A DNA stretch of 64,000 nucleotides from Polynucleobacter antarcticus (lineage in GTDB: Bacteria > Pseudomonadota > Gammaproteobacteria > Burkholderiales > Burkholderiaceae). Within the stretch, counting starts at the first letter, position 1. Each line of letters starts with the position of its first letter. The notes under the pieces are model-generated. The model was not told the origin of the DNA, ran no database searches, and worked only from the letters and a program-made list of their open reading frames with translations. The stretch lies in assembly GCF_013307245.1 (NCBI RefSeq), contig NZ_CP028941.1:1736001-1800000 (forward strand), written 5' to 3'. Shown one piece after another: positions 17,747 through 28,336 of this stretch. A program made the position numbers and the translations under genes.

Positions 17747-19249
17747 ATGTTACAGAATGCCCATCAGCCTTGGCAGATTCTCATTGTAGATGATGAAACT
17801 GGCCTTCATGATGTTACGCGCTTGGTACTGCGTAGAATGCAATATGCCGGACAACCTGTAGAGCTGATTAGCGCTTACTCCGCTAAAGAGGCCGAAGAAA
17901 TCATTAAAGTAACTCCCAATATCGCCGTCGCCATTGTTGATGTTGTTATGGAAAATGACCGAGCAGGCTTAGATCTTGTAAAAATAATTCGCGATCAATA
18001 CAGCATGAATAAGATCAGGATTATTTTGCGCACTGGCAATCCTGGCATGGCTCCTGAACGCGAAGTCATACAGCATTTTGAAATCGACGACTACCGTGAT
18101 AAAACCGAACTTACAGCTGACCGTTTATTTACCGCCGTATACACAGCACTACGCTCATTTAACACTCTCAGAATAATCGATGAAACATCCCACGGCCTTG
18201 AGCAAATTATTCGATCAGCCGACTCCTTGCTTCAGAGCGAAAACAAAAACACAGCCCTGCTTACAGCTTTATTAAAAAATCTACAAGAAGTGCATGTGAT
18301 TTCCGAGAGCCCTTTGCTTTTCGGTGATTACTTAGGGATTCATTACGCATCCACCGAGCCCATGATCGCCATAGCAAATGGCATCTATGCTGATTTAGCG
18401 GGCAATACACTTGACCATATTGGAGATGAAGACTTGCGGGAACTGCTTCATAGCCATCTCAGTTCTAGAGCGATTTATATTGGAGAAAAGGGGATTTTAC
18501 TGGGCATCACCTTGCCCAATCAACAATACCTTGCATTATGGATTGCCAGCAAAGGGATGCTTCGGGCTCACGTTACCTATTTGATACAAATTCTCCTGGA
18601 ACGCTTTAATTCCAATTTAATGCAAAATCATTTACACAATGAGATTCTGGAAGCTCAACGTACAGCGCTTAGTAAATTATGTGAAGCAGTTGAGATGCGT
18701 TCCAAAGAAACGGGTCAGCATATTTACCGTATGGCGGCGTACTCTAAGCTTTTAGCAAAGCTTTATGGTCTACCGGAGGATCAAGTCAATTTAATTGAGG
18801 CTGCTGCCCCACTGCACGATATTGGTAAAGTAGCAATTCCAGACTCTGTTCTGAATAAGGCGGGACCCCTAACTCCCGATGAAATGAATACCATGCGAAC
18901 CCATGCGCAAAATGGATACGATTTGCTTGCACATTCATCTAGCAAAATGCTTCAGACCGGAGCAGAAGTGGCTCTTACCCATCATGAACGATGGGATGGT
19001 GAGGGTTACCCAAGGGGTCTAAAGGGCACTGAAATTCCACTATTTGGCAGAATTGTCAATGTGGCCGATGTATTTGATGCGCTGATGTCAAGGCGGATCT
19101 ATAAAGAGCCTTTTCCCCTAGATAAAACCATTCAAATCATGACCGACTTATCGGATAAGGCCTTTGACCCTAAATTAATTGACCTTTTAGTTGTAAACAA
19201 GAACCAGTTCAGAGCAATATTTGAACAAAACCCTGATCAAAACGACTGA
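17747..19249 (+). CDS. Response regulator with HD-GYP output (REC-DUF3369-HD-GYP)
   Basis: 500 residues. The receiver domain is at about 10-140 (acidic pair in ILIVDDE, phospho-acceptor Asp in VAIVDVVME, Thr in LRTGNPG and a late Lys in YRDKTEL). A middle region matching the DUF3369 layout follows (about 150-300). The HD-GYP domain (about 310-490) has HDIGK, HHERWDGEGYPRGLKG and FGRIVNVADVFDAL, all canonical. It should hydrolyse c-di-GMP under control of phosphorylation. It is followed after 27 bp by a PhnD-like protein and a histidine kinase, its likely partner. Confidence 0.92.
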   Translation: MLQNAHQPWQILIVDDETGLHDVTRLVLRRMQYAGQPVELISAYSAKEAEEIIKVTPNIAVAIVDVVMENDRAGLDLVKIIRDQYSMNKIRIILRTGNPGMAPEREVIQHFEIDDYRDKTELTADRLFTAVYTALRSFNTLRIIDETSHGLEQIIRSADSLLQSENKNTALLTALLKNLQEVHVISESPLLFGDYLGIHYASTEPMIAIANGIYADLAGNTLDHIGDEDLRELLHSHLSSRAIYIGEKGILLGITLPNQQYLALWIASKGMLRAHVTYLIQILLERFNSNLMQNHLHNEILEAQRTALSKLCEAVEMRSKETGQHIYRMAAYSKLLAKLYGLPEDQVNLIEAAAPLHDIGKVAIPDSVLNKAGPLTPDEMNTMRTHAQNGYDLLAHSSSKMLQTGAEVALTHHERWDGEGYPRGLKGTEIPLFGRIVNVADVFDALMSRRIYKEPFPLDKTIQIMTDLSDKAFDPKLIDLLVVNKNQFRAIFEQNPDQND

Positions 19250-19276
19250 ATCAATTCACTACTTAGGACGATATCA

Positions 19277-20110
19277 ATGCATAAGTTCATTTACCCTCTG
19301 GCGCTCTTTTTTTACTCTTTATCTGCAGTAGGGCAGGTAGCGAACACCGAGATCGTGATTGGAGTTGTCCCCAATGTAAGTGCACGAATTATTAATACCA
19401 ACTACCAGCCAATGGCGGAGTACTTTGAAAAAAACCTTAAGCAAAAAGTTGCTATAACAACCGGCAGAAACTTTCCCAATTTTTATCAACGTGCGCTTGC
19501 CAATGAATTTCAAATCATGGTGACTGCCCCAAACTTAGCCAGGGTTTCACAATCGGATGGTAATTGGGAAGCGATTGCCGTGCTTGAGCCGGGTATTCCG
19601 GGTCTTTTAGTAGGATTATCAGGTCAGCAAAATAATATCGAGCTCTTAAAAGGGAAAAAACTTGCCGTAGCAAACCCCCAATCTCTTGTGGCCTTAGCAG
19701 GTATTAACTGGCTTAGCTCCCAGGGGCTCAATAGCGGTAGGGATTATGAGATTTTACGTATTGCGAATGATGATAGCCTCGGAATTAGTCTAAAAACAGG
19801 TGACGCTGCATTTGCAATAATGAGTCAAGGCGAATTTAACGCAAAAGATGCTGAGCTTAAAAAAATCTTAAGTCCGATAAACACCTTTATTATGTTGCCA
19901 GGATTTTTTGTTATGGTGAATGCCAACTTAGCCCTTAATGAAAAGCAAAAAATAAAAGCCTTAATCATGGATTTTCCAAAGTCTGAGGAAGCTAAGAAAT
20001 TTTTCTCATTAACTGGATTTAATGGTCTTAAGCCGCCCACCAGCGAGCAACTGAAATTTCTCGATCAATTCGTAGCAATAACGCGCCAAGGCTTAAGCCA
20101 GACCAAATAA
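19277..20110 (+). CDS. PhnD-like periplasmic binding protein
   Basis: 277 residues with a signal peptide (about 1-20, cut after SAVGQ or VANT) and a phosphate/phosphonate-type binding-protein fold: VIGVVPNVSARIINTNYQPMAEYF (split below 20 in the motif VIGVVPN), a FPNFYQRALANEF segment and LKGKKLAVANP. No ABC permease or ATPase gene is nearby. It sits between an HD-GYP response regulator and a histidine kinase and ends 2 bp before the kinase starts. This context suggests it is a sensory ligand receptor feeding the kinase rather than a transporter part. The ligand is unknown. Confidence 0.8.
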   Translation: MHKFIYPLALFFYSLSAVGQVANTEIVIGVVPNVSARIINTNYQPMAEYFEKNLKQKVAITTGRNFPNFYQRALANEFQIMVTAPNLARVSQSDGNWEAIAVLEPGIPGLLVGLSGQQNNIELLKGKKLAVANPQSLVALAGINWLSSQGLNSGRDYEILRIANDDSLGISLKTGDAAFAIMSQGEFNAKDAELKKILSPINTFIMLPGFFVMVNANLALNEKQKIKALIMDFPKSEEAKKFFSLTGFNGLKPPTSEQLKFLDQFVAITRQGLSQTK

Positions 20111-20112
20111 AT

Positions 20113-22005
20113 ATGATCAGTTCATGGAGTTTTCAAAAAAAGCTTATATTTTTCTGGGTTACTGCCCAGATTTTTATTACTGGACTTACAGTTTTGTTAA
20201 TAGTTGGTTCAGTATCCGAATCAATGGAAAAGGATATAGTTTATCAATCAGCGCAGATTCAACCGATACTGAATTCCGCAATAGTTACGCCGTTGATCCA
20301 GCGTGACTATGCAAGCGTAGTTTCTATTCTTAAAGAGCTGGTATCTTCAGGCAGTATTGAAGAAATTATTATCAAGGATGGTAACGGTAGTTTAATTGCT
20401 AAAGAATCAGTGCGCCTGGATGAAAAAAATAAGGTGACCATCCCCCCTCAAATAATTGAGTTTTCAATACGTGCAGATGGAATTAACCTCGGGAAGGCGA
20501 CAGTTTCGATCTCTAGAGTCAAATTAATTGAGACTCGATCGAGCATTCTTTGGAATACTAGCTTAATTGGAATAGCGGCATTATTTATTTTTTATTTAAT
20601 TGCGTTAATAATTAGTCGCTATATAACCAAACCGATTTCTGAACTTGTAGTAATCGCGGATAATATTTCTAAAGGATATTTTAAAACTCCTGAATTTACT
20701 AAACGGAGTGATGAAATCGGAAAACTCCAAAATGCTTTTCAATCAATGTCTGCTGAAATCGCTAAACGAATTAATGATCTATACCTTCTTAATGCGGATC
20801 TAGAAAAACGTATTGTGGACCGAACGGAGTCTCTTGAGTTAGCAAAGGATGAATTAACGCAAAAGATTGATAACCTGAAACTGTTTGGCGCTGTAATAGA
20901 CAACTCTCACTTTGGCATCTCCATTGCAGATCTAAAAGCGCCCGGTACTCCTCTGATTTATGCTAATCCTGCCTTTACGAGAATAACTGGCTACACAGCA
21001 GAGCAAGCAATTGGTACACAGTGCCGAATTTTTCAGGATGGCATAGCTAATCCTGAAACGATGAACCAAATTAATTTGGCACTCAAGAATAAAACGGCAT
21101 GCACAGTTGAATTTTTAGACCACCATCAAAATGGCGAAGCATTTTGGAATCGCCTCAGCATATTTCCGGTTGTCATTGAAGAAATTGAACCAAGATACTA
21201 TGTGATTTTTCAAAATGACATCAGTGCACTCAAAAAAGCAAATAGTGAGCGTGAAGTCCTCCTTCAAGAAATACAAGAAAACCAACGTTTACAGTCGCTT
21301 GGTATTCTGGTTGCAGGTCTTGCCCATGAGATTAATAATCCAATTGGAATTGCAATCACAGCAACAACGCACGTAAGCCAAACTGCAGCGAATATTCGAA
21401 AAAATGCTGAGAATCTCAAAGGTACTGAGCTAAGCGACTTTCTTGAGGATGAAGAAATTGCATTTCAGCTTATTTTTGATAATCTCAGACGCGCAAGCGA
21501 TCTTGTCAAGGGGTTTAAGGATATAGCTACCGATCGATCCTTGGATGAAAAAAAGGAGATCAATTTACAAGTCTATATCCAGTCGATTCAGCAATCACTC
21601 ACTCCGGTATTAAAAATAGCACGCTGTAAATTAAGCCTAGACATTGATCCCACTATTTCGATACAAATTAATACTGGTTCGCTGGGGCAGCTAGTCACTA
21701 ATCTGGTGCTCAATGCAACAATCCATGCATTTGATGGTCTACAAAACCGTCAAATCAAGATTTCAGGCAGACAAACTGAGAACGATATTATTCTTAAAAT
21801 CTCTGATAATGGTAACGGTGTTGAATCTAATGTATTGCCGAATTTATTCACCCCATTTTTTACAACAGCTCGTAGTAAAGGCGGCACAGGATTAGGCCTT
21901 TATGTCAGCCGACAGATAGCGACTGAGGTTTTTAAAGGGTCCTTATTTGTGCAAAATATTCCTGATAGCGGCTGTGAATTTACTTTGCATATTCCGAGGC
22001 ATTAA
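20113..22005 (+). CDS. Membrane sensor histidine kinase (HAMP-PAS)
   Basis: 630 residues. Membrane helices at about 11-33 and 148-169 enclose a small periplasmic domain. HAMP follows (about 165-225), then a coiled stretch (DLEKRIVDRTESLELAK), a PAS domain (about 250-375, GTQCRIFQDGIANPE) and a kinase core. The phospho-acceptor box is GLAHEINNPIG (near residue 402); the ATPase has NLVLNATIHAF, DNGNGV and GGTGLGLYVS. Its ATG lies 2 nt after the PhnD-like gene, so the two are translationally close. The HD-GYP regulator at 17,747 is the likely phosphorylation target. Confidence 0.92.
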   Translation: MISSWSFQKKLIFFWVTAQIFITGLTVLLIVGSVSESMEKDIVYQSAQIQPILNSAIVTPLIQRDYASVVSILKELVSSGSIEEIIIKDGNGSLIAKESVRLDEKNKVTIPPQIIEFSIRADGINLGKATVSISRVKLIETRSSILWNTSLIGIAALFIFYLIALIISRYITKPISELVVIADNISKGYFKTPEFTKRSDEIGKLQNAFQSMSAEIAKRINDLYLLNADLEKRIVDRTESLELAKDELTQKIDNLKLFGAVIDNSHFGISIADLKAPGTPLIYANPAFTRITGYTAEQAIGTQCRIFQDGIANPETMNQINLALKNKTACTVEFLDHHQNGEAFWNRLSIFPVVIEEIEPRYYVIFQNDISALKKANSEREVLLQEIQENQRLQSLGILVAGLAHEINNPIGIAITATTHVSQTAANIRKNAENLKGTELSDFLEDEEIAFQLIFDNLRRASDLVKGFKDIATDRSLDEKKEINLQVYIQSIQQSLTPVLKIARCKLSLDIDPTISIQINTGSLGQLVTNLVLNATIHAFDGLQNRQIKISGRQTENDIILKISDNGNGVESNVLPNLFTPFFTTARSKGGTGLGLYVSRQIATEVFKGSLFVQNIPDSGCEFTLHIPRH

Positions 22006-22204
22006 TCACATTATCTATTTTTTTACCCCTCAAGAAAAAAGATCAGACATCAACTGGCGTTTTAGGCATTGCTCTTCCCCTTAACCAAGTTAATACATTT
22101 ACTTCGCGATAAATCCAGCCTCTTGTATCAGCCGCTTTAGATGGCCATAGTCACACCCAAAACTTATCATGCCCTTTGCCATAGACGAAGATTTGATTCC
22201 CACC

Positions 22205-22219
22205 GTTACTTAAAGTAAC
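22205..22219. repeat. Dispersed palindrome GTTACTTAAAGTAAC
   Basis: A perfect 15-nt palindrome followed by GCTTGC(G/A)CCC. The same word plus tail recurs at 33,007 (one change), 35,886 and 39,116, always intergenic. See findings for the larger mosaic. Confidence 0.7.
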
Positions 22220-22312
22220 GCTTGCGCCCTGCTAGAAAGTTTTAATTCTTAAAAATTGATTTGGCGCCCATCTAAAAAACAGTAGATCGCGCCAACCTCG
22301 AGCAATATATGT

Positions 22313-22361
22313 ATTGGGGTCTAGTGCTGATATTTACTACACACCGACTACACAGAAAGCA
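22313..22361 (+). repeat. 49-bp direct repeat, right copy
   Basis: Partner of 13,624-13,672 (43/49 identical). It contains TATTTACTACACACC, which also occurs twice near the tRNA gene (about 41,953 and 42,010), and it ends 40 bp before a tRNA-Ile 3' fragment. Confidence 0.65.
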
Positions 22362-22394
22362 CAATGACTTAGCATTTATATCGCTAAGTCATTG
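22362..22394 (-). terminator. Hairpin downstream of the tRNA 3' fragment
   Basis: CAATGACTTAGC and GCTAAGTCATTG form a perfect 12-bp stem with a 9-nt loop. On the minus strand it lies just after the CCA end of the tRNA fragment, where a tRNA terminator would be expected, although the T-run that follows is weak. Confidence 0.5.
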
Positions 22395-22401
22395 ATTTTA
22401 T

Positions 22402-22446
22402 TGGTTGGCCCACCAGGACTTGAACCTGGGACCAAAGGATTATGAG
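22402..22446 (-). repeat. tRNA-Ile(CAU) 3' fragment, intronless (att-like)
   Basis: Read on the minus strand, it is the tRNA from CTCATAAT in the anticodon loop to the CCA end, without an intron and with one change in the acceptor stem (GGGCCC partner altered to GTTGGCC on the plus strand). Upstream of CTCATAAT the sequence is not tRNA and matches the flank of the fragment at 23,655. This is the form left by integration into the anticodon-loop core of a tRNA gene. Confidence 0.8.
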
Positions 22447-22816
22447 AGCAGATACTCAAAGAAAACCGTTAGGATTTCAAGGTTTGTTGAATCACTGAAT
22501 TTTTACAGCAGCCATCTAGCACCTTACTTACTCTAAGCACTGCTAGAAGTTGTAACAGTTAAGTTTACTGAAAAAATACTACCTCAACGAAGACATTGAC
22601 TCTTTGCCATATTTAGGACTCCCTAAGGATGGGGTCTGCATACCCAAATCTAGCAGCTGATCGGTCTCTTGCTACGTTAATTGATGATTGGGATCAAGAT
22701 GCTTAATGGCTCTGCGTTTGGGGATTGCATCAAATGTATTCATATGCTTCCTTTGTTATTTTTTCTTATGTCATGAGATTCTGGCTAGATTTTTCGATCT
22801 AACTAGACGCTTTCTA
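22447..22816. other. Intergenic region, element-flank repeat
   Basis: The first roughly 115 bp (GAGCAGATACTCAAAGAAAACC, broken here as GAGCAGATACTC then AAAGAAAACC, and later GCCATCTAGCACC) is similar to 23,700-23,895. The remainder up to infA shows no gene I can support. Confidence 0.5.
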
Positions 22817-23077
22817 TTAATAACGTCTAATAGGCTTACTGATGGCATGCTGACGATTCTCAATATGGCGAAAAGTAATTCGACCTTTATTTAAGTCATA
22901 CATAGAGACCTCTAAAGAAACTTTATCGCCAGCTAATATACGAATGTGATTTTTCTTCATCTTGCCGGCGGTATAAGCAATCAACTGATGACCATTTTCA
23001 AGAGTAACCTTAAAGCGAGAATCGGGCAGAATCTCATCAACCATGCCGTCCATTTCTAATAATTCTTCTTTTGCCAT
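22817..23077 (-). CDS. infA: Translation initiation factor IF-1
   Basis: 86 residues: [20 protein letters not shown] followed by the S1-like OB fold with [14 protein letters not shown] and the [21 protein letters not shown] stretch. IF-1 binds the 30S A site during initiation. The C-terminal tail is longer than the 72-residue enterobacterial protein, as in the extra infA copies of Burkholderiales that follow a cold-shock gene. It may therefore be a second copy. It lies between two tRNA-derived att-like fragments. Confidence 0.93.
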   Translation of the reverse strand: MAKEELLEMDGMVDEILPDSRFKVTLENGHQLIAYTAGKMKKNHIRILAGDKVSLEVSMYDLNKGRITFRHIENRQHAISKPIRRY

Positions 23078-23100
23078 TTAATTCTTTCTAGAGTGGAAAT

Positions 23101-23126
23101 TAAAAAGCCCAGAAAAACTGGGCTTT
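23101..23126 (-). terminator. Rho-independent terminator between cspA and infA
   Basis: AAAGCCCAG and CTGGGCTTT form the stem around a short A-rich loop. On the minus strand it is followed by TTTTTA. It follows cspA and would attenuate read-through into infA. Confidence 0.8.
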
Positions 23127-23167
23127 GTACGAAGCAACTTATTAAAGTCTTAGATTCGCTTAATTTA

Positions 23168-23371
23168 TTAAGCTGGTTGAATATTTGAAGCCTGCTTACC
23201 TTTTGGTCCCATCGTTTCATCGAAAGTAACTCGCTGACCTTCAGCCAATGATTTAAAGCCACTGCTATTAATTGCTGAAAAATGAGCGAATAGATCTTCA
23301 CCACCAGCATCAGGGGTGATAAAACCAAAACCTTTAGCGTCGTTGAACCATTTCACAATTCCATTTGCCAT
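23168..23371 (-). CDS. cspA: Cold-shock protein, CspA family
   Basis: 67 residues with both RNA-binding motifs, KGFGFI (RNP1) and DLFAHFS (RNP2), in [20 protein letters not shown] and the following segment. It is a single-stranded nucleic-acid chaperone. A ribosome site AAGGAAT lies upstream. The same-strand neighbour infA is separated by a terminator; both act in cold adaptation of translation. Confidence 0.95.
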   Translation of the reverse strand: MANGIVKWFNDAKGFGFITPDAGGEDLFAHFSAINSSGFKSLAEGQRVTFDETMGPKGKQASNIQPA

Positions 23372-23654
23372 ATCTGACTATTCCTTAAAAAAATAAAAAA
23401 AGGAGGCTATGCCCCACATAAGGCGAAAGTCAAGAATGGCGGGGAGATGCTGAGAAGAACTATCGCAGAAATGCGGTATTAATCACTAGTACAACAACAC
23501 TATTAGCTTGAAAATCGCTATTATCATTTTACTCTATCCCAATAAATACTGTGTTCATTAACGGTTAACCGCCCTCAGGACTAGTTGTGAGGGCAATATA
23601 AGGTCCCGCTCAAAAGACAAAACCCCCACCATTTCTGATGAGGGTTTGCTTTTA

Positions 23655-23699
23655 TGGTGGGCCCACCAGGACTTGAACCTGGGACCAAAGGATTATGAG
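23655..23699 (-). repeat. tRNA-Ile(CAU) 3' fragment, intronless (att-like)
   Basis: Identical to the 3' half of the full tRNA gene at 41,629, from CTCATAAT to CCA, but without the intron. The sequence beyond the core (GAGCAGATACTC on the plus strand) equals that at 22,447, so the two sites were formed by the same or related elements. Confidence 0.85.
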
Positions 23700-23874
23700 A
23701 GCAGATACTCAAAGAAAACCACTAGGATTTCAAGAGCTTACGTCGTCTGTTTATCGGTGCGTGGTGTTTTGCGTAGTGATTAGTTGGATGTAGCGTGGCT
23801 AGGTGATCATTTTCAAGATTTGCTAAACCACTGATTTTTTACAGCAACCATCTAGCACCTAATTTACCCTTAGC

Positions 23875-23895
23875 ACCGTTACAAGTTGTAACGGT
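23875..23895. repeat. 21-nt palindrome ACCGTTACAAGTTGTAACGGT
   Basis: A perfect palindrome. Near-identical copies sit at 33,092-33,112 and 39,201-39,221, and degenerate ones near 22,545 and 7,740. It could be a protein binding site or a fold in RNA. All copies are intergenic. Confidence 0.7.
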
Positions 23896-23982
23896 TGCGT
23901 CAAAAATTTTCGATCTCGAGCCCCGCCCTACCCATCAGTTCAAAAAATAACTCCAAAAATATGGATATATTTTTTATAAAAT

Positions 23983-25131
23983 CTATAAAGCTTCTCGATA
24001 AAGATTTACAGCATCACTCAAATTAATTTCACGAGGACTATTCATAAGTAAACGAGTCTGCAACATAGCGTCACTCGCTAGCTGATCAATATCATTTTCA
24101 GCAATCCCAAACTCTGTCAAATGTTGTGGCAAGCCTAACTGACCAGCTAAATCACCCAGATAGTCAGTTAATTCTTCTGCTTGCTCAAGAGTTGAGCCTT
24201 GCAAGCCTGGCTTAATAATTTTACCAAGCTCTGAATACATTGAGTGCGCAACATTGATATTAAAGCGCATCACAGGCGCCAACATTAAAGAATTTGATAG
24301 GCCATGAGGTATATGAAATCTTGCGCCAAGTGGATAGGCTAATGCATGAACGCCTGCTACGGGAGCATTAGTAAAGGCAATGCCTGCAAGACATGCTCCT
24401 AGCAACATATTTTCGCGTGCAATGATGTCGCCCCCAGATTCAACTGCTTTATGTATATTGTTTGATAGTAGTCGTAATGCTTCTCTCGCCATGCAATCAG
24501 ATATTGGATTTTTTAAGTGTTTTGTTGTAAAGGCCTCAATTGCATGAACCATAGCATCAATTCCTGTGGCAGCCGTTATGTGCGCAGGAAGCCGAAGTGT
24601 AAGTTCCGCATCTAAGAGTGCTAAATCTGGCAACAGAATAGGTGATAAAACACCTTTTTTTTCACTTTCACTGACAGTTACCACCGAGCTTTTGGTGACT
24701 TCAGAGCCCGTTCCAGCTGTAGTGGGGACAAGAATTAATGGTAAGCGTGGTCCTTTAGCCATACCAATACCGTAAATATCTACTAATTTCTCTTTTCCAG
24801 AGGCTAGTAATGCGACTAGCTTAGCAACATCCATAGAGCTGCCACCTCCAAAACCAACGATATAGTCTGCTTTACATTCCTGAGCAATAGTAATAGCCGC
24901 CTCAATGACTGCAACAGAGGGGTCAGCCTGTACATCAGAAAAAATATGAACAATAAGATTTAAAGCTGCAAATTGTGGCAATGATTTTTCAAGTAATCCC
25001 GCAGATAAAACGCCGACATCAGTAACAATAAGTACAGATTTACCACCACGCTCGAGTACTCTTTTTGCAAGCGAGGCCGAGCCTCCTCTTTCTACGATAA
25101 TAGAGTGTGTAGAATAAAAATTAAATTGCAT
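23983..25131 (-). CDS. Iron-containing alcohol dehydrogenase
   Basis: 382 residues of the group III alcohol dehydrogenase family. Visible are the nucleotide-binding GFGGGSSMDVAKL (near residue 95), the PTTAGTGSEVT motif and the metal ligands: Asp and His in GIDAMVHAIEAF and later histidines in GVHALAYPLGARFHIPHG. It reversibly oxidises an alcohol or reduces an aldehyde or ketone with NAD(P). It is the last gene of the catabolic operon downstream of the HisD-like dehydrogenase. Substrate unknown. Confidence 0.9.
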   Translation of the reverse strand: MQFNFYSTHSIIVERGGSASLAKRVLERGGKSVLIVTDVGVLSAGLLEKSLPQFAALNLIVHIFSDVQADPSVAVIEAAITIAQECKADYIVGFGGGSSMDVAKLVALLASGKEKLVDIYGIGMAKGPRLPLILVPTTAGTGSEVTKSSVVTVSESEKKGVLSPILLPDLALLDAELTLRLPAHITAATGIDAMVHAIEAFTTKHLKNPISDCMAREALRLLSNNIHKAVESGGDIIARENMLLGACLAGIAFTNAPVAGVHALAYPLGARFHIPHGLSNSLMLAPVMRFNINVAHSMYSELGKIIKPGLQGSTLEQAEELTDYLGDLAGQLGLPQHLTEFGIAENDIDQLASDAMLQTRLLMNSPREINLSDAVNLYREAL

Positions 25132-25151
25132 TAGCTTAGACCCAATGGAGT

Positions 25152-26159
25152 TTAGAAAGGTTTTAGCAACACTTTTGCTGAGGCAGTTTTTCCAGCATGT
25201 AAATCATCAAATGCTTCAGGGCCATCATCCAAGGATCTTTTTTCAACCCAAGATAAGTCTCCAAATGCATGTTGCTCTAGTAACTTTACTGTAGCCTGAA
25301 GATCTACAGTTGAATAAGTATAAGTTCCAAGTAGTGTAATTTCTGCAAGAGTTAGTTTTCTCATGTCAATTTCACTAGACCAGTCTTGCAAACCAACATG
25401 CATCATTACGCCACCCGGCCTCACTGCTACCATCGCAGAATTTCTAGTCACAGCGGAGCCAACACAATCCATCACAAACTCATAAGCGTTTTCTACTATT
25501 TTTTCATCAATTGGATTAATTATTGTGCATTTAACATGTTGCGAAATAGCTTGTCTACGTAGGGGGTTAACCTCAACCACCGTAACACCATAAACACCAT
25601 AATGCCTCAGCAAAAGAGCCGATAACATGCCAATAGCGCCCCCTCCCAATATTAATACTCTGCATTCTTGAATTGGCCGATGTAATGCTCGCATTGAAAG
25701 ATTAATAGCATGCACTGCCGTTGCTGCAGGCTCTGTTAGTGCGGCAGCATCCATGCTTAAGCTTTCAGGAATGGCAAGCAGTGAGCTTGTAGGAATGCTC
25801 ATATACTGAGCAAATGCGCCAGGCCTAGTCATCCCAACCATGGTACGGTTTTCGCACAAATTGTTTCTGCCTTGCCTACAGTATTCACAAATCCCACAGG
25901 TGATCAATGGATTTCCTGTAACTCTTTGACCCTTTGAAAAAAGAGATGAGCTAAGATCTTCGATTGTCCCCGAAAATTCATGCCCCAATACAAGTCCTGG
26001 CTTTCTTCGAGGATCGTGTCCGTGAAATGCATGCATATCACTACCGCAAATTCCAACCGATTCGATTTTAATGATTGCCTCATTAGCCTCAAGAGAGGGA
26101 TAAGGCTGATCCATGATTTTCATCTCATTGGGCCCGGTATAAACTAGCGCTTTCATCAT
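25152..26159 (-). CDS. Zinc-dependent alcohol dehydrogenase (MDR family)
   Basis: 335 residues. Catalytic-zinc ligands appear in GICGSDMHAF and LGHEFSG; the structural-zinc cysteines are in CGICEYCRQGRNNLCEN; the NAD-binding motif is ILGGGAIGML. The layout is that of the sorbitol/threonine dehydrogenase branch, which oxidises polyols and secondary alcohols. AAGGA lies 6 nt before the ATG at 26,159. It is 10 bp from the SDR gene and in one operon with it. Substrate unknown. Confidence 0.9.
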   Translation of the reverse strand: MMKALVYTGPNEMKIMDQPYPSLEANEAIIKIESVGICGSDMHAFHGHDPRRKPGLVLGHEFSGTIEDLSSSLFSKGQRVTGNPLITCGICEYCRQGRNNLCENRTMVGMTRPGAFAQYMSIPTSSLLAIPESLSMDAAALTEPAATAVHAINLSMRALHRPIQECRVLILGGGAIGMLSALLLRHYGVYGVTVVEVNPLRRQAISQHVKCTIINPIDEKIVENAYEFVMDCVGSAVTRNSAMVAVRPGGVMMHVGLQDWSSEIDMRKLTLAEITLLGTYTYSTVDLQATVKLLEQHAFGDLSWVEKRSLDDGPEAFDDLHAGKTASAKVLLKPF

Positions 26160-26168
26160 TAATCTTCC

Positions 26169-28252
<2,084 letters not shown>

Positions 28253-28268
28253 TTATAACCTTCCATTT

Positions 28269-28282
28269 TGTAAGCGCTTACA
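28269..28282. promoter_or_regulatory. LacI-family operator TGTAAGCGCTTACA
   Basis: A perfect 14-bp palindrome with the central CG step typical of LacI/GalR operators, immediately upstream of the HisD-like gene. A one-mismatch copy lies at 31,810-31,823 between the importer operon and lacI. Both are probably bound by the LacI-type protein at 31,895. Confidence 0.85.
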
Positions 28283-28336
28283 CATTATTTCTGAAAAATG
28301 AGGTTACCCTCATCCTTCAGAAAGATTTAATAAAAA

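Larger units (their letters stand above)
22006..22401. other. Intergenic region with repeats
   Basis: No gene. It contains the palindrome GTTACTTAAAGTAAC (22,205-22,219), the right copy of the 49-bp repeat (22,313-22,361) and a hairpin at 22,362-22,394, and then runs into the tRNA 3' fragment. Confidence 0.5.
23372..23982. other. Intergenic region with tRNA fragment and palindrome
   Basis: No gene. It contains a terminator-like hairpin (AAAACCC/GGGTTT, about 23,619-23,648), the tRNA-Ile 3' fragment 23,655-23,699, its element-side flank with GGTGCGTGGTG and TGCGTAGTG motifs (about 23,756-23,780), and a 21-nt palindrome at 23,875-23,895. Confidence 0.55.
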
